A stretch of 31,483 bases of DNA, from the NCBI GenBank assembly GCA_050999155.1, contig JBPCPM010000163.1, forward strand, positions 1 through 31,483, given 5' to 3'. Below, in pieces: positions 7,333 to 15,106 of the stretch. The first letter of the stretch is position 1, and every line of letters begins with the position of its first letter. Source of the stretch: JBPCPM01 sp050999155. Lineage in GTDB: Bacteria; Actinomycetota; Thermoleophilia; Solirubrobacterales; 70-9. The notes beneath the pieces were generated by a model that was not told the DNA's origin, made no database searches, and saw only the letters and a program-made list of their open reading frames with translations. Both the position numbers and the translations under genes were made by a program.

Positions 7333-8106
7333 TCAGCGGCCCTCGAAGGTGGCCGAACCGGGCCCCTTGGTCAGGAAATCGGCCACGGCGTTGCCGAGAT
7401 CCTGGGTGGCGAACAGGCCGCCGGCGAGGTCGGGCGTCACGTCGTCGGCGCCATCCACCCCGCCCTCCGACCAGGCGCGCACGATCTGCTTGGTCGCGCC
7501 GTGGGCCAGCGTCGGGCCGTTGGCCAGCCGCCGCGCGAACTCCGTGGCCTCGGCCTGCAGCTTGTCGTCGGGAAGCACCTGATTGACCACACCCCATTCG
7601 TGGAGCGTCTCGGCGTCGTAGACGTCCCCGGTCATCACGAACTCCCGCGCCCGGGCCGGCCCGGCCCGCTCGGCCAGCCGCTGGGTTCCGCCGGCGCCCG
7701 GGGTGAGGCCCACGACCTCCTCGACGAGGCCGAACTGCCCCGACTTCCCCGCCCAGATGAAGTCACAGCCCAGCGAGACCTCGAACCCCGCCGTGAGGCA
7801 GAGCGCGTGCACCACGGCAATCGTCGGGATCGGCAGCGCCTCGATCCGACGCACCGTGGCGATCCAGTCGGCGAACAGCTTCTGCGCCCCGTCGGTGTCG
7901 GTCCGGAAGATGCCCACGTCTACCCCGCCGGTGAACACGCGCCCCTCGGCGCGGAAGACCATCGCCCGCGCCTCGGACTGCTCGACGTGGTCCAGGCAGG
8001 ACTCGAAGGCGTCGAACGTCTGCTGTCCGAACAGGTTCAACGGCGGATCGGCGAGCGTGAGCACCGCCACGTTGCCGTCCTGCTCGATGGTGATTGGCTG
8101 ATCCAC
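7333..8106 (-). CDS. Enoyl-CoA hydratase/isomerase family protein (crotonase fold)
   Basis: A 257-residue crotonase-superfamily protein of normal length. The CoA and oxyanion-hole segments are seen at FTGGVDV (residues 58-64) and the TAGFEVSLGCD region. Glutamates 109 and 129 are twenty residues apart, like the catalytic pair E144/E164 of rat enoyl-CoA hydratase, and GLTPGAGGTQRLA follows. Hydration of 2-enoyl-CoA in beta-oxidation is therefore plausible, though other crotonase reactions cannot be excluded. The GTG start at 8106 has GAGGAG six bases upstream; a GTG eight codons earlier is possible but less well placed. No other beta-oxidation gene is present. It lies 20 bases after the CCA-transferase gene, probably in the same transcript. 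Confidence 0.88.
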   Translation of the reverse strand: MDQPITIEQDGNVAVLTLADPPLNLFGQQTFDAFESCLDHVEQSEARAMVFRAEGRVFTGGVDVGIFRTDTDGAQKLFADWIATVRRIEALPIPTIAVVHALCLTAGFEVSLGCDFIWAGKSGQFGLVEEVVGLTPGAGGTQRLAERAGPARAREFVMTGDVYDAETLHEWGVVNQVLPDDKLQAEATEFARRLANGPTLAHGATKQIVRAWSEGGVDGADDVTPDLAGGLFATQDLGNAVADFLTKGPGSATFEGR

Positions 8107-8126
8107 GCTGTTCTCCTCGCCGCTGG

Positions 8127-9575
8127 TCACGTCGCGGGCAATGTACCCCTCAGCGCGCGGGCGCAAGCGATCGCGTCCTCCCGGGTCGCGATCTCCCCCG
8201 TCCAGCGACGGGCCGCGAGCTCGGCGAGCAGCGCCCCGAGCTCGGGGCCCGGCCTCATCTCCAGCGCTTCGGCGAGCTCGTCGCCGCGAACGGGGGCCGA
8301 GGGTGGCCCGTCGTGCTCCCACGCCAAAACGTCCGGCACGACGTGGCGCACGAGGTCGAGGTGGCGGCCGATCGCTTCGTCTGCCTTGCGGCCGCGGGTG
8401 GACAGCCGGTCGGCGACGGTCAGGAGGGTCACATCGAGCGGAGCCGGGTGCGTAGCGGACAGGTAGTCGTGCACCATGCGGCGCTCCAGCGGCATCGAAT
8501 GGACGAGGAACCCGAGCCGAAGGTGCTCACGGACGAGCAGCTCGAGCCACTGGCGCAGGGCGCGACTCGTGCGCATCCGCCGGCAGAATGCCCCGGCGAT
8601 CGTCTCCCCCGCCTTGTCGTGCCCGAAGAACGTGACCCGGCCGGTGTCGGTCTCGCCGCGTGTCTGCGGCTTGCCCGCGTCGTGCAGCAACGCCGCGAAG
8701 CGCAGCGCCTGGCTGTGGGTGAGGTCGTCGGCGAGCGGCCGGTCCAGGGCGGCGGCGACGGCTGGGGCTCGCTCGCCGAAGAGGTCCTCCAGCCGATTGG
8801 GCAGGGTGATGACCTCGGCCAGGACGGCCAGGGTGTGGCCGTGCACGTCGAGGTGGTGGTAATGGCTCTGGCCAACGCCGCCGAGCTCCGCAATCTCCGG
8901 CAGGACCACGGGCGTGATCGCCAGGCGGTCCATCAGGGCCAGGACGCCGAGCGGATTGCGACCCCCAAGGCCGAGCCGCAGCTCGGCGAACTGCCGCTCG
9001 CCGGCCGGCTCGGCCGCCCGCGGCGCAGCTTGGTGGGCCAGATCGAGCGTGTGGTCCTCGATCGCCAGGCGCAGGTCACCCGCCAGGCGAGCAGCCCGCA
9101 GCAGGCGGAGAGGGTCGGCAACAAAGCTCGTCGGTCCGGCCGCGCGCAGGCACCCTGCTTCGAGGTCGCCGATGCCGCCGAGGGGATCGACGGGTGTCCC
9201 ACCGCCCACCGGCACGGCAATCGCGTTGACGGTGAAGTCGCGCAGGGCCAAATCGCCCTCTAGCGAGTCGGCGCGCAGGGTCGAGACGTCGACCTGCCAC
9301 CCGTCCCCGCTGACGCGCCAGGCCCCGAACTGCTCGGAGAGCGCGAAGGCCGGGCAGCCCGCGGCGCGGCCGACCGCCCGGGCGACATCGCGCTCGCCGG
9401 AGCTCACGACGAGGTCCACGTCGGTGATCGACCGGCCGAGCAGGCCGTCCCGGATCGCCCCGCCGACGATCCACGTCCCCTCGGCCCGGCCCAGGGCCTC
9501 ACGCACGATCCGGACGACAGGCGCGGCGTCGAGGCGCTCCGCCAGCGCATCCACGGCGACGTCCGGGCCGGTCAC
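8127..9575 (-). CDS. CCA-adding-type tRNA nucleotidyltransferase with HD domain
   Basis: A 482-residue protein of the class II poly(A) polymerase/CCA-transferase family. The head domain has IVGGAIRDGLLGR followed by D52 and D54 in TDVDLVV, which bind the catalytic metals, and later RDFTVNAIAV and DPLRLLRAARLA, typical of the neck. A C-terminal HD phosphohydrolase domain begins near H298-D299 (LLHDAGKP). It probably repairs or adds the 3' CCA of tRNA, and the HD domain may trim 2',3'-cyclic phosphate or other ends. A pure A-adding enzyme cannot be excluded by reading alone. The GTG start overlaps the alr stop (GTGA at 9575-9572), so it is coupled to alr. Confidence 0.9.
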   Translation of the reverse strand: MTGPDVAVDALAERLDAAPVVRIVREALGRAEGTWIVGGAIRDGLLGRSITDVDLVVSSGERDVARAVGRAAGCPAFALSEQFGAWRVSGDGWQVDVSTLRADSLEGDLALRDFTVNAIAVPVGGGTPVDPLGGIGDLEAGCLRAAGPTSFVADPLRLLRAARLAGDLRLAIEDHTLDLAHQAAPRAAEPAGERQFAELRLGLGGRNPLGVLALMDRLAITPVVLPEIAELGGVGQSHYHHLDVHGHTLAVLAEVITLPNRLEDLFGERAPAVAAALDRPLADDLTHSQALRFAALLHDAGKPQTRGETDTGRVTFFGHDKAGETIAGAFCRRMRTSRALRQWLELLVREHLRLGFLVHSMPLERRMVHDYLSATHPAPLDVTLLTVADRLSTRGRKADEAIGRHLDLVRHVVPDVLAWEHDGPPSAPVRGDELAEALEMRPGPELGALLAELAARRWTGEIATREDAIACARALRGTLPAT

Positions 9576-10723
9576 GCGCCGGCTCGCGCGCGCCGGGGGA
9601 CGCGCGCGCTGATGCCGCAGGTGATCTCGTAGTTGATGGTGTCCAACCGCCGCGCCAGCTCCTCGCAGAGGATCCGCTCGTCGCGCTGGGAACCGATCAG
9701 CACGGCTTCGGCACCGGGGGTCACGTCGGTGGCAGGACCGAGGTCGACGGTGATGCTGTCCATCGACACCGTGCCCACGACCGGACGCCGCCGGCCGCCG
9801 ATCAGCACCTCGGCGTTGTTGGACAGCCCACGGCGCACGCCGTCGCCGTAGCCGATGGGCACCACGCCGACGCAGGTGTCCTGCGGCGCCCGCCAGCTGC
9901 GCCCGTACCCGGCGCTCGTCCCCGCACCGAACTCCTTGACGTCGGCCACGTAGGAGCGCAGGGCCAAGGCGGGCTCGAGGTCGCGAGGGCCAGGGTCGTC
10001 GTTGAGGGGATCGAGACCGTAGATCGCGATTCCGCAGCGCACCATCTCGTAGTGCGAAGCGGGGTCACGGAGGGTCGCGGCGCTGTTGGCGGCGTGGCGC
10101 AGGACATCGGGGTAGCGCTCGCCGACCCGGACGGCCAGCTCGTCGAACCGGCCTAGCTGCTCGGCGAAGAACGGGTCCCCGGGGATGTCGGCCGTGGCGA
10201 AATGGGTCCAGAAGCCCACGAGCTCGACCGCGGGTTCGGCGGCCGCCGCCTGCACGAGATCCCAGGCCCGTTCGGGGTCCCGCGTGCCCAGGCGCCCCAT
10301 CCCGGTGTCGAGCTTGACGTGGATCCGGGGCCGGACGCCGAGCTCACGGCCAACGGCGATCACGGCCTCCAGGAACGCGGGATGCCAGACGGCGATATCG
10401 GCGTCGACGGCGAGGGCCTGGCGCAGCTCGACGTGGTCGAGCGGGCCCATGACCAACACCGGGACGTCGGGCTGGGTGGCGCGCATGTCCCGGGCCTCGG
10501 GCGCCGAGACCACCGCCAGCCAGCGGGCGCCGCCGTCCATGGCGGCCTGGGCGCAGGCGGCGACGCCGTGACCGTAGCCGTCGGCCTTGACCACCGCGCA
10601 CAGCACCGCGCCGGGCGCGGCGGCGTCCAGGCGCCGGCAGTTGCGGGTCACCGCGCCGAGATCGATCTCGGCCACGGCCCGGCCGCTGGGTTCCAACCTC
10701 GCTCTGGGCGCCGTGCCCTCCAC
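9572..10723 (-). CDS. alr: Alanine racemase
   Basis: A 383-residue PLP enzyme that interconverts L- and D-alanine for peptidoglycan. The PLP lysine is K46 in VVKADGYGHG, and the second catalytic base is Y273 in SAGYGRSW. Other family signatures are HVKLDTGMGRLG, THFATAD, RCGIAIYG, IGYGDG and VGTVSMDSITVD. The length is normal. The GTG start at 10723 lies eight bases after the CBS-protein stop; an in-frame GTG 16 codons downstream, just before AEIDLGAV, is an alternative. The surrounding genes for GlcN-6-P, GlcN-1-P and ACP activation make this a cell-envelope precursor cluster. Confidence 0.96.
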   Translation of the reverse strand: MEGTAPRARLEPSGRAVAEIDLGAVTRNCRRLDAAAPGAVLCAVVKADGYGHGVAACAQAAMDGGARWLAVVSAPEARDMRATQPDVPVLVMGPLDHVELRQALAVDADIAVWHPAFLEAVIAVGRELGVRPRIHVKLDTGMGRLGTRDPERAWDLVQAAAAEPAVELVGFWTHFATADIPGDPFFAEQLGRFDELAVRVGERYPDVLRHAANSAATLRDPASHYEMVRCGIAIYGLDPLNDDPGPRDLEPALALRSYVADVKEFGAGTSAGYGRSWRAPQDTCVGVVPIGYGDGVRRGLSNNAEVLIGGRRRPVVGTVSMDSITVDLGPATDVTPGAEAVLIGSQRDERILCEELARRLDTINYEITCGISARVPRRARAGA

Positions 10724-10731
10724 GCCGGGGC

Positions 10732-11214
10732 TCAGGCGGGCTGGTCGTCGTCGGCGATCAGTGCGGCGACGACGTCCACCCGCGTGACGACGCCGGCGAG
10801 TCGCCCCTCGTCGTCGACGACCGGCAGGCGGTTGTGGTGGTGCTCGGAGATGAGCCGGGCAGCCAGGCGCACCGGATCGGTCGTCCGGCAGACGATGGGA
10901 TCGGCGGTCATCAGGTGCTCGACGTCGCTGGCCAGCGCCTTGCGCAGGCGGCTCTCGAAGCCCTTGAACCGCTCGATGAACACGACTCCGCCCATGATCG
11001 GAAGCCAGTGGGGCAGGCGCAGCTCGGCGTCCTGCTCGGCGATCACGAGATCGGATTCGGTGACGATGCCCACGACGCGGCGCTCGCCGTCGACGACCGG
11101 TACCCCGTGCAGCTCGTGGGTGCGCAGCAGCTCGACGACCGTGCGAACGTCGTCATCGGGCCGGACGGACACGGGCTCGCTGTCCATGATCTCCTCGACC
11201 AGGCGGGCGATCAT
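10732..11214 (-). CDS. CBS-domain pair protein
   Basis: A 160-residue protein made of two CBS motifs, about residues 8-60 (IMDSEPVSVRPDDDVRTVVELL, then VVGIVTESDL) and about 98-152 (LMTADPIVCRTTDPVRLAARL, then LAGVVTRVDVV), joined by a 40-residue linker with several aromatic residues. CBS pairs bind adenine nucleotides (AMP, ATP, SAM, NAD derivatives or c-di-AMP) and act as sensors. There is no attached catalytic domain. Its ATG overlaps the nnr stop (ATGA at 11214-11211) and alr follows eight bases later, so it is embedded between a cofactor-repair enzyme and alanine racemase. It could sense nucleotide status for one of them, but this is inference. Confidence 0.88.
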   Translation of the reverse strand: MIARLVEEIMDSEPVSVRPDDDVRTVVELLRTHELHGVPVVDGERRVVGIVTESDLVIAEQDAELRLPHWLPIMGGVVFIERFKGFESRLRKALASDVEHLMTADPIVCRTTDPVRLAARLISEHHHNRLPVVDDEGRLAGVVTRVDVVAALIADDDQPA

Positions 11215-12731
11215 CCGTCCCCCAGCCGCAGCCCGGCGGGCAGGGACTCGATCACGTCGGTGGCGGTCACCGACTCGGCGCCCAGGCGCCGGGCCGCCGC
11301 GCGGCCCGCCCGGGCGTGACCGACCACCCCGGCGCACGCACCCGAAAACGGATCCATCCCCCGGGCCACGAGCGCACCGATCGTGCCGGCCAGCACGTCG
11401 CCGGTGCCCGCGGTGGCGAGCGCTGGGGACGCCACCGTGCTGATCGCGGTCGCCTGGTCCCCCACCACCAGTGTGCCGTCGCCCTTGAGAACCACGACGG
11501 CGGCGCTGCGCCCGGCCGCCTCGGTGGCGCAGGCCAGGCGGCGATCGGCGATCTCGCCGGATTCGCATTCCAGCAGGGTGGCGAGCTCGCCCGCGTGCGG
11601 GGGGAGGATCGTCGGGTGCGAACGGGCGGCCAGGCGGTCGAGCTCCCCGGCGAGCGCCTCGAAGGCGCTGGCGTCGACGAGCAGCGGTGCCTGCACCCGG
11701 TCCACGATCCCGCGCACGAACTCGGCGACCCCGGGTGCGGATCCCAGGCCCGGTCCGAGGACGGCGCAACCCGCGCGGCTTGCCGCATCGACCGCCACGT
11801 CGAGGGCCTCGGGTCCGAGGCTGCCGTCGCTGTCGGGCGCTCCCCGGGTCATCGACTCGGCGAGGGCGATCTCGAAGATCTGTTCCAGCGAGGCGGGCAC
11901 GACACAGGTCACGTATCCCGCTCCGGCGCGCATCGCTGCCCGCGCCGACATCCGCGCGGCGCCCGATAGGCCACGCGAGGCGCCGATCACCACGACCTGG
12001 CCGCTGGTGAACTTCGTCGAGCGCTGCCCGCGCCGCGGCGCGAAGGCGAGCACGAAGGGATCGATCGTCCCGGCGGTGGGCTCGACCGGCGCCTCGGCCG
12101 GGATCCCGATGTCGGCGACCCGAAGCTCGCCGGTGTTCCACTTGCCGGGCGCGATGTGGTGCCCGCGCTTGGCGGCATGGAAGGCGACGGTGACCTCGGC
12201 GTCGACGGCGGCACCCTCGATCTCGCCGCTGGAGGCGTTGACCCCGGAGGCGATGTCGGCGCTGACCACCGGCGCGCTGCTGCGGTTGACCGCCTCGATC
12301 CCTTTGTCGATGGGCGAGCGCGGCGTACCCTCGAATCCCGTGCCGAAGATCGAGTCGACGACGACCCCCGAGCCCTCGAGCGCGGCGGCCAGCTCTCCGC
12401 CCTCGACATGACGGGCGGACGCAACGCGTTCGGCGTTCGCCAAGGCATCGTCCGAGAGCTCGCCCAGGGGCCACAGGCAGAGCGCCTCGACGTCCCGCTC
12501 ACCGTGCTCGGCCAGGATCCGGGCGGCAACGAAACCGTCGCCGCCGTTGTTGCCCTTGCCGCAGACCACCCGGGCCGGGCCCTCCCCGGCGACGTCGCGG
12601 GCGGCCGAGGCCAGGGCCCGGCCGGCGGCCTCCATGAGCACCCGCGAGGGGATGCCGCACTCGGAGATCGCCCACTCGTCGGTGGCCCGCATCTCGGCGG
12701 CGTCGTAGACGGGATGAAACCAGCGGCGCAT
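11211..12731 (-). CDS. nnr: Bifunctional NAD(P)H-hydrate epimerase/dehydratase
   Basis: A 506-residue fusion that repairs damaged nicotinamide cofactors. Residues about 1-210 are the YjeF-N epimerase domain, with CGKGNNGGDG at about 57-66 and VVDSIFGTG. Residues about 225-505 are the ribokinase-like ADP/ATP-dependent (S)-NAD(P)H-hydrate dehydratase, with VLGPGLG, LPPHAGE, VVLKGDGT and the GTGD signature in ALATAGTGDVLAGTIGAL. The ATG at 12731 is preferred to an in-frame GTG three codons upstream because homology starts close by and a TAGGGT hexamer lies seven bases before it. The gene follows acpS by ten bases. Its place between acpS and alr is familiar from other actinobacteria. Confidence 0.94.
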   Translation of the reverse strand: MRRWFHPVYDAAEMRATDEWAISECGIPSRVLMEAAGRALASAARDVAGEGPARVVCGKGNNGGDGFVAARILAEHGERDVEALCLWPLGELSDDALANAERVASARHVEGGELAAALEGSGVVVDSIFGTGFEGTPRSPIDKGIEAVNRSSAPVVSADIASGVNASSGEIEGAAVDAEVTVAFHAAKRGHHIAPGKWNTGELRVADIGIPAEAPVEPTAGTIDPFVLAFAPRRGQRSTKFTSGQVVVIGASRGLSGAARMSARAAMRAGAGYVTCVVPASLEQIFEIALAESMTRGAPDSDGSLGPEALDVAVDAASRAGCAVLGPGLGSAPGVAEFVRGIVDRVQAPLLVDASAFEALAGELDRLAARSHPTILPPHAGELATLLECESGEIADRRLACATEAAGRSAAVVVLKGDGTLVVGDQATAISTVASPALATAGTGDVLAGTIGALVARGMDPFSGACAGVVGHARAGRAAARRLGAESVTATDVIESLPAGLRLGDG

Positions 12732-12738
12732 GGCGCGC

Positions 12739-12744
12739 ACCCTA
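12739..12744 (-). promoter_or_regulatory. Putative -10 hexamer (TAGGGT) before nnr
   Basis: On the minus strand TAGGGT ends seven bases before the nnr ATG at 12731 and includes the TAG stop of acpS. No Shine-Dalgarno lies between. An internal leaderless promoter for nnr is plausible in addition to read-through from acpS. Confidence 0.35.
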
Positions 12745-13113
12745 TCCGCGCGCGGCGCGGTGGACGGCTGCGACCGCGCCGGCGGTGTGGTCGGTGTGGG
12801 TCAGCGACACCGAGACGGTGATCCCCGCTGCCTCAACCAGCCGGGCGGCCGCGCCGAGGAAACAGATCCGGGGAGCGCGATCGCCGCGGACCACCTCGAT
12901 CTCGGCCGGCGCCGGCGCGGGGTCGGCGTGCAGCGCCTTGATCACCGCCTCCTTGGCGGCGAACCGGGCGGCAAGGTGGCGTCCCGGCCGCGGCCGCCGC
13001 TCGGCGTAGGCGCGCTCGCCGTCGGTGAACAGCCGCTCGGCAAGCCGTGGGCGCCGAGCCAAGGCGCGCTCGATGCGCTCGATGTCCACCAGGTCGATGC
13101 CGATGCTGTCCAT
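12742..13113 (-). CDS. acpS: Holo-[acyl-carrier-protein] synthase
   Basis: A 123-residue phosphopantetheinyl transferase of the short AcpS class. It moves the 4'-phosphopantetheine arm from CoA to a serine of acyl carrier protein. The metal and CoA site residues are D7 in GIDLVDIERIE and E55 in FAAKEAVIKAL, with the C-terminal SLTHTDHTAGAVA block. Length is normal. It starts 36 bases after the glmS stop, with no Shine-Dalgarno but TAGTCT six bases before the ATG, suggesting its own leaderless start for an acpS-nnr transcript. Confidence 0.95.
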   Translation of the reverse strand: MDSIGIDLVDIERIERALARRPRLAERLFTDGERAYAERRPRPGRHLAARFAAKEAVIKALHADPAPAPAEIEVVRGDRAPRICFLGAAARLVEAAGITVSVSLTHTDHTAGAVAAVHRAARG

Positions 13114-13119
13114 GGCCCA

Positions 13120-13125
13120 AGACTA
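13120..13125 (-). promoter_or_regulatory. Putative -10 hexamer (TAGTCT) before acpS
   Basis: On the minus strand TAGTCT ends six bases before the acpS ATG, inside the short gap after glmS. The spacing predicts a leaderless acpS transcript. No clear -35 element is visible. Confidence 0.4.
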
Positions 13126-13149
13126 CGGGCCGCGCAGGCCCGGACCGTC

Positions 13150-15003
13150 CTACTCGACGGTGACGGTCTTGGCCAGATTGCGCGGCTGGTCCACGTTGAG
13201 GCCCAGGCGCCGGGCCAACCCGTAGGCCAGCAGCTGCAGGGGCACGACAGCGAGGATCGGCTGCAGCACCCAGTCGGTCTTGGGCACGTAGACGACCTCG
13301 GGGCTGATCTCGGCAACCTCCTCGGCGCCCTCGGTGGCGACAGCGATCACGTCGGCGCCACGGGCTTGGACCTCGGAGACGTTCGACAGGACCTTCTCGA
13401 GCACGGGGCTGTCGGTGGCTACACAGACCACGGGGGTGGACTCGTCGAGCAGGGCGATCGGTCCGTGCTTCATCTCCCCGGCGGCGTAGGCGTCGGAGGG
13501 GATGTAGGTGATCTCCTTCATCTTCAGTGCGCCCTCGAGGCAGACCGGCAGCCCGATGTGGCGCCCGAGGTACAGGAAGAACCGTTGGTGGTGGTGCTTG
13601 CGCGCGATCGTCTCGACCTGCGTCTCGCAGCCGGCGATCAGCTCGCCGACCTTCTCCGAGATCCCGCGGAGCTCACCGACGAGCTCGGCGATCCGATCGG
13701 CCTCGAGCGTGCCGCGGATCTCGGCCAGCTTCAGCGCGAAGGCGTACAGCGCCGCGGCCTGGCTGACGAAGGTCTTTGTCGCCGCGACGCTGACCTCCGG
13801 CCCGGCCCGCGTGTACAGGGCCGCGTGGGCGTCGCGGGTGGCCTGGCTGCCCATGACATTGGTCAGGGCGAGCACGGTGGCGCCGCGCTCGCGGGCCAGG
13901 CGCATGGCGGCCAGCGTGTCGGCCGTCTCGCCGGACTGGCTGATGCCGAGGACGAGGTCCCCCTCCCCCACTACCGGGTTGCGGTAGCGGAACTCGGAGG
14001 CGACATCCATCTCCACGGGCAGGCGGGCCCACTCCTCGATGGCGTACCGGCCCACGAGGCCCGCGTGGTAGGAGGTGCCGCAGGCGACGATGATCAGGCG
14101 CCGGAAGCCGGCGAGCTGCTCGTCGGTGATGGCCAGCTCGCCGAGGTCGACGGTGCGGCCGTTGGCGAGGCGGTCGACCAGCGTCTCGGCGATCGCCTCG
14201 GGCTGCTCATGGATCTCCTTGAGCATGAAGGTGTCGTAGCCGCCCTTCTCGGCGGCGTCCTCGTCCCAGGTGACCTCCTCGATGTCACGCTCGACGGTGC
14301 TGCCGTCGGGGGCGATGATCCGGACTCCATCGCGGTCGAGGACGACGATCTCGTCGTTCTCGACCTGCTGGATCCGCCGCGTCTCGGCCATGAAGGCGGG
14401 GATGGCCGAGGCGAGGAAGTTCTCGCCGTCACCGCGGCCGATGACCAGCGGGCACTCCTTGCGGGCCCCGACGAGCATGTCGGGATGGTCGGCGTGCATG
14501 GCCACGAAGGAGTAGTGCCCGCGCAGGTCGTCGAAGGCCGCGCGGACGGCGGCGACGAGGTCGCCGCCGTAGTGGCGGGCGATCAGATGGGCCACGATCT
14601 CGGCGTCGGTCTCGGAACTGAACTCGCTCCCGGCCTCACGTAGCTCGCGGCCGAGGAGCTGGTGATTCTCGACGATCCCGTTGAGCACGATCCGCACGGT
14701 GCCCTCGGGGTCGGAGTGAGGGTGCGCGTTGGCCTCGGTGACCCGGCCGTGGGTGGCCCAGCGGGTGTGGGCGATGCCGATGGTGGGCGGGGATCCGGCC
14801 TCGTCGGAGAAGGCGCCGTTGGCGGCTCCTACGGCCTCGGTGAGGTTGTCGAGGTTGCCCACGGCGCGGACCTCGGCCACGGCCCCGTCCGACAGGCAGG
14901 CCAGGCCCGCGGAGTCATACCCGCGGTACTCGAGCCTGCGCAGGCCCGCGACCAGCAGGTCACGACAGGCCCGATCTCCAACGTATCCGACGATTCCACA
15001 CAT
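13150..15003 (-). CDS. glmS: Glutamine-fructose-6-phosphate aminotransferase (isomerizing)
   Basis: A 617-residue enzyme that makes glucosamine-6-phosphate from fructose-6-phosphate and glutamine, the first step to UDP-GlcNAc. The N-terminal amidotransferase begins MCGIVGYVG, so the nucleophile Cys is exposed after Met removal; RLEYRGYDSAG and HTRWATHG follow. Two SIS domains are seen from about residue 290 on, with ACGTSYHAG, SQSGETADT and the LGRHIGLPVCLEGALKMKE region. The C-terminus LAKTVTVE carries the conserved lysine (K612). GAGGAG lies nine bases before the ATG. It follows glmM by 103 bases; I see no glmS ribozyme in that gap. Confidence 0.97.
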   Translation of the reverse strand: MCGIVGYVGDRACRDLLVAGLRRLEYRGYDSAGLACLSDGAVAEVRAVGNLDNLTEAVGAANGAFSDEAGSPPTIGIAHTRWATHGRVTEANAHPHSDPEGTVRIVLNGIVENHQLLGRELREAGSEFSSETDAEIVAHLIARHYGGDLVAAVRAAFDDLRGHYSFVAMHADHPDMLVGARKECPLVIGRGDGENFLASAIPAFMAETRRIQQVENDEIVVLDRDGVRIIAPDGSTVERDIEEVTWDEDAAEKGGYDTFMLKEIHEQPEAIAETLVDRLANGRTVDLGELAITDEQLAGFRRLIIVACGTSYHAGLVGRYAIEEWARLPVEMDVASEFRYRNPVVGEGDLVLGISQSGETADTLAAMRLARERGATVLALTNVMGSQATRDAHAALYTRAGPEVSVAATKTFVSQAAALYAFALKLAEIRGTLEADRIAELVGELRGISEKVGELIAGCETQVETIARKHHHQRFFLYLGRHIGLPVCLEGALKMKEITYIPSDAYAAGEMKHGPIALLDESTPVVCVATDSPVLEKVLSNVSEVQARGADVIAVATEGAEEVAEISPEVVYVPKTDWVLQPILAVVPLQLLAYGLARRLGLNVDQPRNLAKTVTVE

Positions 15004-15106
15004 CTCCGGGGCTCCTCGGCAGGGACGAAAAAGGGTAGTGAGTGCCCGGCGCGGGCCGGTGGACGGGGTTTCGACGCCGGGGTGCCGGGACCCTGCGATG
15101 GAATGG

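Noticed and set aside
11215..12474. Upstream extension of the CBS protein frame
   Set aside because: It overlaps nnr in another frame and is Arg/Gly-rich without domains; the CBS gene starts at the ATG that overlaps the nnr stop.
12730..14643. A 637-codon plus-strand frame
   Set aside because: It lies opposite acpS and glmS, which are certain, and its protein has the Gly/Asp/Val/Leu repeats typical of an antisense frame in high-GC DNA.
15004..15106. glmS ribozyme or terminator in the gap before glmS
   Set aside because: No ribozyme core is visible, and the small GCCCG/CGGGC hairpin is eleven bases from the nearest T run, so neither call is supported.
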